A DNA stretch of 64,000 nucleotides from contig CAJQNO010000039.1 of assembly GCA_905479745.1 (NCBI GenBank), positions 1 to 64,000 of the forward strand, in the 5' to 3' direction. Under the pieces are notes generated by a model. It was not told the origin of the DNA and searched no databases. It saw only the letters and a list, made by a program, of their open reading frames with translations. Shown here piece after piece: positions 18,272 to 26,364 of the stretch (its first letter is position 1; the number at the start of each line of letters is the position of its first letter). The DNA comes from an uncultured Flavobacteriaceae bacterium (GTDB taxonomy: Bacteria > Bacteroidota > Bacteroidia > Flavobacteriales > Flavobacteriaceae). Both the position numbers and the translations under genes were made by a program.

Positions 18272-19727
18272 CGCCTCGTAGGTTTTTGTACTTATCGAGC
18301 GGCAGGTACTGCACCTTGTAGCGAATCGGTGTTGGTGGCTCGTACTCTGTTGGTTCGCTGAGCTGAGTGAAGCCTACAAATTTCGGTACCTTATAGTAAG
18401 GTCGGAACTTCACGTATAGGGATCTCATGCCGCCATTGGGCAGCACCAGTGCTCGGTTTTTCGGCATACATCGTATCTCGTCAGCGGACATAAGTGGCCT
18501 GGTCCGGAGCACTTTTTCCTGCTTATCCTCATAGTATTGGTAGTTGCCAAGAGCCGTTTCGAGACTTTGGCACTCTTGCTGCAGTCCGGTCATGTAAATA
18601 CGGGTAGCATTGTTTAATATACTCTTGGCATTGTACTGGCCATAGTTTTCGTAAAGTTGGCTCTCTGATTGTAGCACCCCTAGAATAGGGAGCTTAAACT
18701 TACGTGCGTTGGAGATGACGTTCGCCAATCCAGGTAGAGGAATGGACGAAAGCTCATCAATCAGTAAAAAAATGTCGTTTTCTTCGTCCCTGGGCAGCGT
18801 ACTGAATACCTGGGCGAACACCTGCTCGAACATCAGACCGAGCAATACCTGATAATACCCAGCATCTGATAATGGACAGGTCAAAAAGACCGCAATTGGC
18901 TTCTGTCGCATCAGAGAAATACTTGGCATGGTATCAACACTGGTCAAATCACACAACACAGGATCGGTGCCGATAAATGATAGGCTAGCAATGGCTGAGC
19001 TGATAATCGATGCCTTGGTATTTGGGCTGTTAGCAATAACTCCTTTGTAGGCAATCCATTCACCATGGGTACTCTTGTCCGCAAATAGTCCATTTATTGT
19101 CTTCTGATCACCGGCTAAGTTCTGAAGCAAAAAGTATACGTTGGCCAGGTTCTGGTTGACCTTAGGTGCGTGGTTTAAAAGAAAACCAATGATAAGAGCA
19201 ATGAGTTCCTTGCTCTTAATGGCCCAAAAATCTTTCGATTCCTTATTAGCTTTCTCAACGATCAAGCTGGCCACCTTATTGACGTCAGCAGCCGTTCTTA
19301 TCCAATGGAGCGGATTGTAGTGGAGGCTGTTCTCAGGGTCATTGGGATCGAACTTTGGAACATCATAGCCGCGGTTGAGGAAAAAACGCTTTAGTTTCCT
19401 TCGTATCTCTCTAGAGGGATCGTTGATAAAAAGGCTGGCCGGATTTTTTCCGCAGCCAACGCGGATCGCCGTCGGGATTAAACACCCTGTTGTTTTACCC
19501 ACTCCTGATGGAGCCACAAGGATGCAGTGATTTCGGCTCTGAGCAATCGACATGGACTTGGTCCCCAGGGAAAATCCGTGATAACGCTGTGAGAAGAGAT
19601 CTCTTTCCTTTCCGAACTTTGCTTCCAACAGCGGCTGTTTCTTACCCGTAAACTCATCTAATAGACCGGAGAGGAAACCTCCTCCACCCTCAAAGCTAGC
19701 ATCTATAAATTCTAATAATGGTTTCAT
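18258..19727 (-). CDS. Type IV coupling protein (VirD4/TraG-like ATPase)
   Basis: This 489-aa AAA-type ATPase has Walker A VAPSGVGKTTGCLIP (residues 71-85), Walker B DIFLLIDELSSIP (about residue 320) and the TraG/VirD4 feature FKLPILGVLQSESQLYENYG. It would pump the relaxase-DNA complex to a mating channel. It lacks the usual N-terminal membrane segments. The small hydrophobic protein and the membrane protein upstream in the operon may supply that anchor. Typical TraG proteins are 600-700 aa, so this is a short soluble-type form. Confidence 0.85.
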   Translation of the reverse strand: MKPLLEFIDASFEGGGGFLSGLLDEFTGKKQPLLEAKFGKERDLFSQRYHGFSLGTKSMSIAQSRNHCILVAPSGVGKTTGCLIPTAIRVGCGKNPASLFINDPSREIRRKLKRFFLNRGYDVPKFDPNDPENSLHYNPLHWIRTAADVNKVASLIVEKANKESKDFWAIKSKELIALIIGFLLNHAPKVNQNLANVYFLLQNLAGDQKTINGLFADKSTHGEWIAYKGVIANSPNTKASIISSAIASLSFIGTDPVLCDLTSVDTMPSISLMRQKPIAVFLTCPLSDAGYYQVLLGLMFEQVFAQVFSTLPRDEENDIFLLIDELSSIPLPGLANVISNARKFKLPILGVLQSESQLYENYGQYNAKSILNNATRIYMTGLQQECQSLETALGNYQYYEDKQEKVLRTRPLMSADEIRCMPKNRALVLPNGGMRSLYVKFRPYYKVPKFVGFTQLSEPTEYEPPTPIRYKVQYLPLDKYKNLRGDEQE

Positions 19728-19737
19728 GTAACAATAT

Positions 19738-19893
19738 TTAGTTTAAGTGTTTCTTTGTGTATCCCGCGATGACACCGAAAATGAGCTCTAGAAAACGAGA
19801 GCCCAAGTGGAGAGAGAATATGAAGACCTTCCATATCAACTTCACCACAAGTTTAATTATGGAGCCAAAGGCGCGGCCTGCTTCTTTACTCAT
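19738..19893 (-). CDS. 51-aa membrane protein coupled to the coupling-protein gene
   Basis: This short frame reads MSKEAGRAFGSIIKLVVKLI and continues with hydrophobic and amphipathic stretches (WKVFIFSLHLGSRFLELIFG) to a basic end. Its start codon lies inside the last codons of the lipoprotein gene (the shared bases ATGAGTAA). Its stop is 10 bp before the coupling ATPase start. Tight packing on both sides and a clear membrane helix argue that it is real. It may anchor the ATPase in the inner membrane; the role is inferred. Confidence 0.65.
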   Translation of the reverse strand: MSKEAGRAFGSIIKLVVKLIWKVFIFSLHLGSRFLELIFGVIAGYTKKHLN

Positions 19894-20599
19894 GACCGAA
19901 AACATTGAGGTTAGACACGAAAGTTACTTGTATTTCAAGTTCATGGAAGAGACCTTCATAAAGGCGCTTTATCATAGTAAAAGTTCGGTCTTCTTCAATA
20001 CTCTCAGGCCTGTACACGAAGAAAACCTGTGTACTGTTCTCACTAAGATCAAAGGATCGTGCCACTTCTATGAATCGCTGGTGAATAACCACTGGTTCCT
20101 CGGCAAGGAGCTTTACATCTTCCCAATTCGAAAGCGAGAAGAGTTCACTGTTTTCAATACCATCTGAAAAGATATACAGCTCAGCCTGTGGGTGATCTTT
20201 GAGTTGCTGGATCTCTTCCAGAATTGGGAGCCAGAGGTTTGACCTTAGGTGCTCAGTGCTGTCTTTACCACTGGTCAGGATTTTCGAAATAGTTCTGTGG
20301 AATTCCTCAACCGTGCCGCGCCGTGTAATAGAATTACTCATCAGCGACGATTCACCCTTGATACGGTACTGGTGCCGCTCCGTATGACGAAGGCTGCTGA
20401 GGGTGCCATATCGAAAGATCGCAGGTTGCCAGGGATTGTTCTCTAATCCGAACCTAGAGGCGATGGAGGCCGAATCAGGACGTACCAAGAAGTGTTTTTC
20501 GGTTACGTCTTCAAGAACCGAAACGGTGTTCTCTTTGTGATTAATGCTCGTGCAGGCGCTGACCGTTATTACGAGCAAAAGTGCTACTTTCATTTTCAT
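19886..20599 (-). CDS. Lipoprotein of the mobilization operon, vWA-like
   Basis: This 237-aa protein starts at ATG 20599 (MKMKVALLLVITVSACTSIN), where a lipoprotein signal ends at Cys16. The upstream in-frame extension has no signal and is unlikely. The region AELYIFSDGIENSELFSL resembles the metal-site strand of von Willebrand A domains, preceded by a helix (LWLPILEEIQQLKDHPQ). It overlaps the upstream membrane-protein gene by 59 bp and shares bases with the 51-aa gene. Its role in transfer is unknown. Confidence 0.75.
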   Translation of the reverse strand: MKMKVALLLVITVSACTSINHKENTVSVLEDVTEKHFLVRPDSASIASRFGLENNPWQPAIFRYGTLSSLRHTERHQYRIKGESSLMSNSITRRGTVEEFHRTISKILTSGKDSTEHLRSNLWLPILEEIQQLKDHPQAELYIFSDGIENSELFSLSNWEDVKLLAEEPVVIHQRFIEVARSFDLSENSTQVFFVYRPESIEEDRTFTMIKRLYEGLFHELEIQVTFVSNLNVFGHE

Positions 20600-21713
20600 A
20601 ATTTGTGTTTTTAGATTCAACATTATTGTGGGCAAGAGGTTTAATGGGGTTACCAAAGAACTTCGGTGTTATTCCATCCCTGCGGTACCTTCGGTTGGTT
20701 GATTCAAAGGCACGTATTGACTCCTCGAAGTAGCCCTGAATGAGTTCGTAGATGTACCGTTCGTACTCGGTAATCTGCTTCCTAAATAGCTGACGCGAAC
20801 TCTGCTTTGCTCTGAGCTTGGTGATATCCTCACTGAGTTTCTTAACCTTGACCGTTAGCCTTTTAACCTCGTCCTTCCCCTGCTTGTAGCGGTTGATTAT
20901 ATCCCGCTGGGCTTTTGTAGGTCGTCCAAAGTAGGCGGTGATAACCACTACCAGTGTCATGAACATGTTCATGGATGCGAAGTAGATAGGCCGTATAGCA
21001 TCACTTCCTTCAAGGGTGGTTCCTACGTATCCCACGACCCGTTGTTTGCCCAGAAACAGGAAAATGGCGGATAAGACGGCAAAAATAATTGTGGCTATTA
21101 GCCAGCGCTCCACCCACGATCTCCCTTTTAGAATGATGTCGGGGAGGTTTTCTGCTATGAAGAAAATGCCAACACCAATTACAAAACCTATTCCGTAAGC
21201 TGCGGCACTTGAAATTCCGATATTCTGAAGAGCTTGGCTCGAGAGGAACATATCTAAAAGAACAACCAGGGCATTGAGGGGACGGAGTCCAAAGTTGTAA
21301 TTGAGACCCTTCTTCAATACGCCCAGATCGCATGACTCGGCATCACTGTTCTTGATGCGTCTCTCGTTCTCAAGGTTTGACTTCTCATCTGTGAGTTCCT
21401 GTAGCTTTTTGTCTGCCAGTATGTTCTCAGAGTCAATGTACTCCGGTTGAATGCGTGCCTGAAGTTCCATTTTCGCATATCGAAGATCGTTGCTATACCG
21501 TGCCTGAATTTCTCCCGTGAAGTTGTCACTTTCACAATCTGGTTCGGGGAGGCATGGGGTTCGTAGTGCAAGGTCTTTCCCCAGGGGAATAGATACCTGC
21601 TTCAAAGTAACGGTGTGTCTTTTGGAGAGCTCTTGTTCCAGCTCTGAGTTTTTGACCCGATAGAAGATTTTTTCATCGGTGTCTTTGGTAAAAATGTTTA
21701 AGATGTTTTCCAT
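20541..21713 (-). CDS. Membrane protein with coiled coils, first gene of the mobilization operon
   Basis: This 390-aa protein has an N-terminal soluble part with a coiled coil (residues 90-125, EYIDSENILADKKLQELTDE). Four hydrophobic segments follow between about residues 145 and 265 (LNALVVLLDMFLSS, AAYGIGFVIGVGIFFIA, WLIATIIFAVLSAIFLFLG, MFMTLVVVITAYFG). A second charged coiled coil (about 275-320) and a basic tail follow. I recognise no family. Leading the coupling-protein operon suggests a scaffold or membrane partner for transfer. About 2 kb of non-coding DNA lies upstream. Confidence 0.72.
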   Translation of the reverse strand: MENILNIFTKDTDEKIFYRVKNSELEQELSKRHTVTLKQVSIPLGKDLALRTPCLPEPDCESDNFTGEIQARYSNDLRYAKMELQARIQPEYIDSENILADKKLQELTDEKSNLENERRIKNSDAESCDLGVLKKGLNYNFGLRPLNALVVLLDMFLSSQALQNIGISSAAAYGIGFVIGVGIFFIAENLPDIILKGRSWVERWLIATIIFAVLSAIFLFLGKQRVVGYVGTTLEGSDAIRPIYFASMNMFMTLVVVITAYFGRPTKAQRDIINRYKQGKDEVKRLTVKVKKLSEDITKLRAKQSSRQLFRKQITEYERYIYELIQGYFEESIRAFESTNRRYRRDGITPKFFGNPIKPLAHNNVESKNTNYENESSTFARNNGQRLHEH

Positions 21714-22407
21714 GATTACTAAATTTTTAGTTTTAGATTATATGGGTTCATTCCACCGAAGGTGGATCGGTCTACAGTGGTATTCGGGTTTTGCTTTGCC
21801 AAAGCAGCTAATGGATCAAGAAGAATTTTGTGGCCACCAGCTGTTGCGAATTATAAAAGTGAGTAACCTCACAATGGGTGTTTCACTTTCCGCTACCACT
21901 GAAATGTTCAATAAGCAGACGGCCTAATGACAGTTGTCTGGAAGCAGAAACTTCCAACCTGCGGCGCGGATTGTCCAATGGAGTGAATATCTTCCTTTGG
22001 CTTAAAATGATTGATTCTTGCATAGTTTCCATGACTCATGAGATTAAGTTGGAACCTGCGACCCTCTAATTGGATCAAGTTGTTCCTGTTAGAAAATTAT
22101 TTCCAAGTGCCCGGCCTGGTGAAGATTATTAAATTATCTGGCCCGATAATGGCACCTTGGTTGAAGTATGTATTACCCTGTGATGGGGTTGGTGCAACCC
22201 CTGGCAAACTGTGTTCGTTTACCGTTGATAGTATTTTTTACCTATATTAAAGCTCTTTTATCCCTTGTGCCTATTGGAAAAGCACCTGGGGAGGTAATTG
22301 TACCTCCCCGTAGCGGTAGCTTTTTTGTGGATCTGTCCGACGACTTTAAGGAAGTAAACAGCTGAGTCATCTGGAAAAGACGGATCCAAGGGAAGAGATC
22401 AAACATC

Positions 22408-22437
22408 AAACCGCTAGGGACTTACTTGGCGGTTTTT
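22408..22437 (+). terminator. Plus-strand terminator in the non-coding region
   Basis: AAACCGC and GCGGTTT form a 7-bp stem followed by TTTTT. No plus-strand gene precedes it, so it may end a short transcript. Confidence 0.55.
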
Positions 22438-22880
22438 ATGTATAAGAGCATAGCCAATAGAAAAAGTATTTTGGCTCTTCTCTCAGCAAAGATGTTGTCA
22501 ATAAATAAAGGTGGAGACTAATTATGCCTTACTCAAATACAACATCTTTAAGTGAGAGCTGACTACCATTGTTAACTGATCAATCGATCTGTGTGCTAAA
22601 AATGTATGTAATTAGGGATCTCTTTTGGTTGGAAGGTTAGTGTAAGTAAATCTATTCTCTCTTTGATAGTGTATTTGTCTAAAATGTAAGACAAGTAGAG
22701 ATTCCCTTTTGGTGAATTACTAGTGTAAATATACGTTTTTTCTTTAACGGAACAAAAAATCAGTTGCAAATCAGTTGGTTACTTAATTAAAAAGCCTATG
22801 GAAGTCTTCATCGTTACTTACAAAGGAGTGCCAGCGATCGAAGTAGTTGACCATCGGGTGAAAGTTGATGTATACTAGCA

Positions 22881-22905
22881 ATAAAGATAAATTCGTTATC
22901 TTTAT
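22881..22905. promoter_or_regulatory. Perfect 10-bp palindrome, operator candidate
   Basis: ATAAAGATAA and TTATCTTTAT are separated by 5 bp. Symmetric AT-rich sites of this kind are typical of HTH repressors. No gene starts next to it, so the target is unknown. Confidence 0.45.
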
Positions 22906-22954
22906 ATATTCATATTTTTACAACTTCGCATAAGAGTAGACCTACAATTAGAAG

Positions 22955-22999
22955 GATTGTAAGAGTGGGGCGAGAGAAAAAATCCCCACCCTTACAATC
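22955..22999 (-). other. 16-bp stem-loop
   Basis: GATTGTAAGAGTGGGG (22955-22970) pairs with CCCCACCCTTACAATC (22984-22999). The one mismatch becomes a G-U pair if the minus strand is transcribed, which favours an RNA from that strand. The loop is A-rich on the plus strand. Confidence 0.5.
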
Positions 23000-23095
23000 G
23001 CTGTATGGGAGTGCCAAGTTATCCACGATTACCGGAAGATTAATGGTGTGGTAAGCGATAACTTTTGGAACGGCATTTAAACTCCGCGAAGTGTC

Positions 23096-23125
23096 GCCGG
23101 TGGTCACCATCCACCGGCATTTTTT
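23096..23125 (+). terminator. Strong plus-strand terminator
   Basis: GCCGGTGG and CCACCGGC form a perfect 8-bp stem with a 7-nt loop, followed by ATTTTTT. Confidence 0.7.
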
Positions 23126-23147
23126 CGATAAACTAAGAACATAAAAA

Positions 23148-23178
23148 AAGCGTCATAGCCTTTTGTGCCATGACGCTT
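23148..23178 (-). terminator. Terminator of the small transcript
   Basis: On the minus strand AAGCGTCAT pairs with ATGACGCTT, followed by a run of seven T from the same arm. Stem and tail are both strong. Confidence 0.8.
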
Positions 23179-23297
23179 CTATATAGTAAGTGTCGTATTC
23201 AAATAAGAATCACTTAAAATTAAACGCCGTCTCTGGCAACTTGGAACTAACTCCGTGTCCAAGTTTTAATCACAATATATCAAACAACTTAACACAC

Positions 23298-23345
23298 CTA
23301 CGGCCGTGCATTAGCAGCAGCAACTAAAGTGTTAAGATGTTTCAT
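23298..23345 (-). CDS. 15-codon leader peptide candidate
   Basis: The frame reads MKHLNTLVAAANARP and ends in TAG. It starts about 28 nt after the predicted start of the small transcript. The length, the Ala/Asn-rich end and the structured RNA following it fit a leader peptide or a very small protein. No Shine-Dalgarno is evident, which is common in this phylum. Confidence 0.4.
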   Translation of the reverse strand: MKHLNTLVAAANARP

Positions 23346-23378
23346 ATTCGATTGTTTAATTTTAAGTGTTAATTAGAG

Positions 23379-23409
23379 CAAAAGTAAGTTTTGAAAACCT
23401 ATTCTACAA
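23379..23409 (-). promoter_or_regulatory. Bacteroidota-type promoter for the small transcript
   Basis: On the minus strand, TTG (23409-23407) is followed after exactly 20 bp by TACTTTTG (23386-23379). This matches the TTG-N19-21-TAnnTTTG consensus of the Bacteroidota housekeeping sigma factor. Confidence 0.7.
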
Positions 23410-23501
23410 TATACAAAAAAATCTAATATCAAATTCTATTGCAACAATCAAATAAGTATTGTTATGTCAATGACAAAGAACTTAGAGTTTCTGAAATAAA
23501 A

Positions 23502-23548
23502 AAACCGTTACACTATAGAACCTCTAAAGTTTCATACTGTAACGGTTT
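23502..23548. other. Inverted repeat with 10-bp arms
   Basis: AAACCGTTAC (23502-23511) and GTAACGGTTT (23539-23548) pair perfectly around a 27-nt loop. It lies upstream of the small-transcript promoter and downstream of the RuvC-like gene's stop, so it may be a terminator for that gene. Confidence 0.45.
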
Positions 23549-23701
23549 AAAGTATTTAAATATACTTATCAAAAATATATGCGTCCTTTAAACCGAAATA
23601 GCAAAAACCAAACTCTAGTTACTTGATAATACTAGAGCCCTCTATTTACGATTAGGGGTCGCACATATTTGTATAAATATACAACTTTTTTTTTGACCTG
23701 A

Positions 23702-24211
23702 CTAATTCTTAAAGAAATGGGTAATGGCCAGTGACGCACTATCAAACAGTGCCACGGCGTATTTTTCATAGTAGGGGTATTTAGGTTTGTTGTAGAGCAT
23801 GGGCTCGAGTGCCGGAATGTTCTTGGCGACTACCTCTGCAATTTCATACTTAGTTTTAGCCCCTCCGAAACGAGTGAACACTTTTCGTATTTCTTCTCGG
23901 GAATAATGCTGAGTGGCCATACTTTGAGCTTTAGCGCAGGTATCGATTCGGTTCAACAGTGCCTTTATTCTGGGTGTCTTTCGAGAAATTTTTGAGTCAG
24001 GATTTTCTAGAACAACTTTGGCCGGGCCGTAGGTTTTTAGAATTTGATTAATTTGTGACATGATCTCGTCGTTATTGGCAGGCTCTGATTTAACCATATT
24101 CCAATGTAGCAGCTCCACGGGACTTTCCATAACAACGTAGCCATATCCGAGCCTGTTTGGGTAGATGGCAATTACTCGGGTCGGCACTACCTCACTGACT
24201 TGCTTATTCAT
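23702..24211 (-). CDS. RuvC-like RNase H-fold protein with altered first acid
   Basis: This 169-aa protein looks like a Holliday-junction resolvase of the RuvC/RNase H fold. Strand 1 is VIAIYPNRLGYGYVVME, where RuvC has IDPG; strand 4 carries a Glu in KVVLENPDS; the last helix carries an Asp in ALFDSASLAITHF. The first catalytic Asp is replaced by Tyr, so it may be inactive as a nuclease or use another residue. It overlaps the upstream HTH gene by 8 bp. It may process junctions during transfer or act only as a DNA-binding subunit. Confidence 0.65.
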   Translation of the reverse strand: MNKQVSEVVPTRVIAIYPNRLGYGYVVMESPVELLHWNMVKSEPANNDEIMSQINQILKTYGPAKVVLENPDSKISRKTPRIKALLNRIDTCAKAQSMATQHYSREEIRKVFTRFGGAKTKYEIAEVVAKNIPALEPMLYNKPKYPYYEKYAVALFDSASLAITHFFKN

Positions 24212-24545
24212 GGGTGTTGTCAGTTATCCGCTTGACAATTGCCTGGAGAGATGAATAATTATGGCTACTCTTTGATGGTTGTCTGTGTTTTTGTTTGGCA
24301 ATGAGTCTTGAACTTCGCTCTACAACTTGCGCATAGAGATCAGCATACAGGTCGCTATACATGAATTGTAACGGTGCATCAAAGAGGATGTGATACAGCA
24401 TTGCAACTCGGAGGCTGGGCAACCTGGAACCTCGCTCCATAGCAAGTAGTTTCTCAGGCTTTTCCTCCAGCAAGTATGCCAGTTCTTTAATCTGAAGGTT
24501 GGCCCTCTCTCGATAGTGGGCCATCGTATTTGTATTGTTTATCAT
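24204..24545 (-). CDS. XRE-like helix-turn-helix protein
   Basis: This 113-aa protein has a degenerate Cro/C1 helix-turn-helix (MAHYRERANLQIKELAYLLE, then KLLAMERGSRLPSLRVAMLY) and a basic C-terminal tail (RLIAKQKHRQPSKSS). MAHYRE at 24524 is a plausible alternative start. It overlaps the RuvC-like gene, so the two are one unit. It may regulate the transfer region. Confidence 0.65.
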   Translation of the reverse strand: MINNTNTMAHYRERANLQIKELAYLLEEKPEKLLAMERGSRLPSLRVAMLYHILFDAPLQFMYSDLYADLYAQVVERSSRLIAKQKHRQPSKSSHNYSSLQAIVKRITDNTHE

Positions 24546-24756
24546 ATAACGTGTGAAAGGCGCGGGGGGTTACATCCGGCGCTTTTTGCAGTGTATGGGT
24601 TTGTAATCAAGGGGTCTAAAGTCCCTTGTTTTTATATTGTAACGCTAATTGTGGATTTGATGTGGAGATCTTATTGAGCTTGGTTACCGGTTCACATCCT
24701 TTAAGGGTGAATGCATTGGCATTCACCTTTCTCCCCGGTGATAGTCAGGTGCATGT

Positions 24757-25269
24757 TCACCTCTTTGAAGGAAAGTGTTTGACTCCGTATTTGCTAGATC
24801 GCTCTTGAAGGATGTGGCCGATGTGTCTTGAATTTCTAAAATGTCCATTTAGTTTTGTAGAGGTTAGTTTTGTATTGTGACATTTGGTAACAGTACCTTG
24901 TAACCTTTGGTCACAACTGGGATCAACGAAATTGATAAGTCGGGTGGACGGACCATAGTAAATACGTTTTCTTCCTTGTCTGGACTCTTTTGTGGGTAAT
25001 GTTGTGCCATCTTGGGTGGTGGCTATGATCAGTCCTTTTCCTATGAGAAGATCAATTCCTGCAGATACGGCTCTGGCTGACCGACCCGTCATGTTGCTAA
25101 AGAACCTTTGAGAGATCCAATCACGCCGTTTGCGCTTGCCGTGAGCATCGATCCAACCGATGGTTTGGGTGAGGACCACCAGTAAAACACGTAACTCCTT
25201 ATCGGAGAGGTTTCGCATGTGGCTACGAATAACACTATTGGGAATCATGGTGGTTCGTTTAAGGTTCAT
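24757..25269 (-). CDS. Winged-helix protein, replication-initiator-like
   Basis: This 170-aa protein begins with the pattern of phage/plasmid replication N-terminal domains: MIPNSVIRSHMRNLSDKELR, then VLLVVLTQTIGWIDAHGKRK. A second winged-helix motif follows (RDWISQRFFSNMTGRSARAV). The C-terminal 40 residues look unstructured. Such proteins often bind an origin or act as regulators. It is divergent from the XerD-like recombinase at 25355, with a shared palindrome between them. The 211 bp downstream (24546-24756) hold no other gene. Confidence 0.65.
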   Translation of the reverse strand: MNLKRTTMIPNSVIRSHMRNLSDKELRVLLVVLTQTIGWIDAHGKRKRRDWISQRFFSNMTGRSARAVSAGIDLLIGKGLIIATTQDGTTLPTKESRQGRKRIYYGPSTRLINFVDPSCDQRLQGTVTKCHNTKLTSTKLNGHFRNSRHIGHILQERSSKYGVKHFPSKR

Positions 25270-25300
25270 GACCTTAAGAATGCACTAGTGGGACCACCAG

Positions 25301-25324
25301 GTATATAGCTCCAGGACTATATAC
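25301..25324. promoter_or_regulatory. Palindrome between divergent DNA-binding protein and recombinase
   Basis: GTATATAG and CTATATAC are perfect 8-bp arms with an 8-bp spacer. The site lies centrally between the starts at 25269 and 25355, the usual place for an operator controlling both. Confidence 0.5.
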
Positions 25325-25354
25325 GACAATTCTTCGGTCTTGTAGGGTGGTGAT

Positions 25355-26326
25355 ATGTCTCAGGAGCTACTTACAAATTCATGTATGACTGAAGATCATC
25401 AGTTGCAAGAGGTGTTTAACCTCTATATCACCGAGTGCAAGTACATAAGGCAGCTTCGTCCTCAAACCATAAAAAGCTACTGCGATGTATTTCAAACATT
25501 TCAAAAGATCGTGCCTGAGGCAACAAAGGTTTCTGAGATTCATCCACATCTTTTGACTGAATTCTTTTTAAGGCTAGGCACCCGAACTCGCCATGTGGGA
25601 GAACAGACTAAAGTTGGAGTAAAGGCTTCAACGATTCGTACCTATTTCAGTAAGCTCATGTCATTTTTCTCCTGGATGGAGAAAAAGGGGTATATCGATG
25701 CTGGTAGTATGACCACTCGCGCGACCAAACCACCTACTCCGACCTATGATGATGACAGAGCTCTAAATAAGGAGGAAGTATCCAAACTCTTTGCTGCTAT
25801 TACACTTCACAGCAGTGATGATGCCTTTGTAAAAAGCAGAGATCTGGCAATACTAAGTATCTTACTGCATACGGGAATTCGAAGGGGAGAGCTCATAGGC
25901 TTACGCCTTCAGGACATCGATTTTGAGAGTCGGACCCTCTTTATCAATGGTGCTACTTCCAAGTCGAAGAAGAATCGAACCATTCCGATGCACCCGGTTC
26001 TCTATAATCATTTGAGGGACTATCTCTCCCTGCGCAAAAAACGAGATTCCCTGTGCAGTGCTCTTATTGTATCCACAAAACAGGACAGGGCATTCACACA
26101 GCATGGTCTAAAACACTGGGTAAAGCGTTACAAGCTACTTTCAGGGGTCAACTTCCACCTTCATCGTTGTCGCCACACATTCGCTGTTACCTTAGCAAAA
26201 ACTCAAGTTGACCGATTTAGTATCATGAAACTATTGGGCCACAGCTCTCTTAAGATGACCGAAACCTACCTTCGGTCGATAAGAGAAGAGGATGCTCGTG
26301 GATATATTGACAAGATGTCGTTCTGA
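25355..26326 (+). CDS. Tyrosine recombinase, XerD-like
   Basis: This 323-aa protein has an N-terminal SAM-like core-binding domain (residues 15-110) and a catalytic domain. Visible catalytic residues are the Arg in HTGIRRGELIGLRLQDID, the Lys in SKSKKNRTIPMH, HxxR in FHLHRCRHTFAV, His in LLGHSSLKMTE and the nucleophile Tyr in TYLRS. It has the length of Xer and integron/transposon-type recombinases rather than an arm-binding integrase. It may move the protease-tRNA-Ile-CBASS segment or resolve multimers. Confidence 0.85.
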   Translation: MSQELLTNSCMTEDHQLQEVFNLYITECKYIRQLRPQTIKSYCDVFQTFQKIVPEATKVSEIHPHLLTEFFLRLGTRTRHVGEQTKVGVKASTIRTYFSKLMSFFSWMEKKGYIDAGSMTTRATKPPTPTYDDDRALNKEEVSKLFAAITLHSSDDAFVKSRDLAILSILLHTGIRRGELIGLRLQDIDFESRTLFINGATSKSKKNRTIPMHPVLYNHLRDYLSLRKKRDSLCSALIVSTKQDRAFTQHGLKHWVKRYKLLSGVNFHLHRCRHTFAVTLAKTQVDRFSIMKLLGHSSLKMTETYLRSIREEDARGYIDKMSF

Positions 26327-26364
26327 TTGTATTAACGCTTAACTTTGTTCAAAATCCATATGAT

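Larger units (their letters stand above)
21714..23139. other. Long non-coding, hairpin-rich region upstream of the mobilization operon
   Basis: I see no convincing gene in this stretch; the short open frames have no recognisable features. It holds several perfect hairpins: GCTTTG/CAAAGC near 21800, GGGGTT/AACCCC near 22185, GGGGAGGTA/TACCTCCCC at 22288-22309, AAAGATGTTGT/ACAACATCTTT around 22490-22550, and further ones listed separately. It may contain the mobilization promoter, a replication origin or regulatory RNAs. Confidence 0.5.
23140..23373 (-). ncRNA. Candidate small transcript with leader peptide
   Basis: The unit is framed by a Bacteroidota-type promoter (23379-23409) and a strong terminator (23148-23178) about 200 nt downstream. 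It holds a 15-codon frame and a hairpin with arms ACTTGGA and TCCAAGT near 23250. No longer gene fits inside. It could be a regulatory RNA, an attenuator or a tiny gene. I do not recognise the family. Confidence 0.6.

Noticed and set aside
22168-22365. 65-codon open frame in the non-coding region
   Set aside because: It crosses a perfect hairpin and has no recognisable features or neighbouring partner.
22910-23110. 66-codon minus-strand open frame
   Set aside because: It spans the 16-bp stem-loop and starts inside a terminator stem; coding is unlikely.
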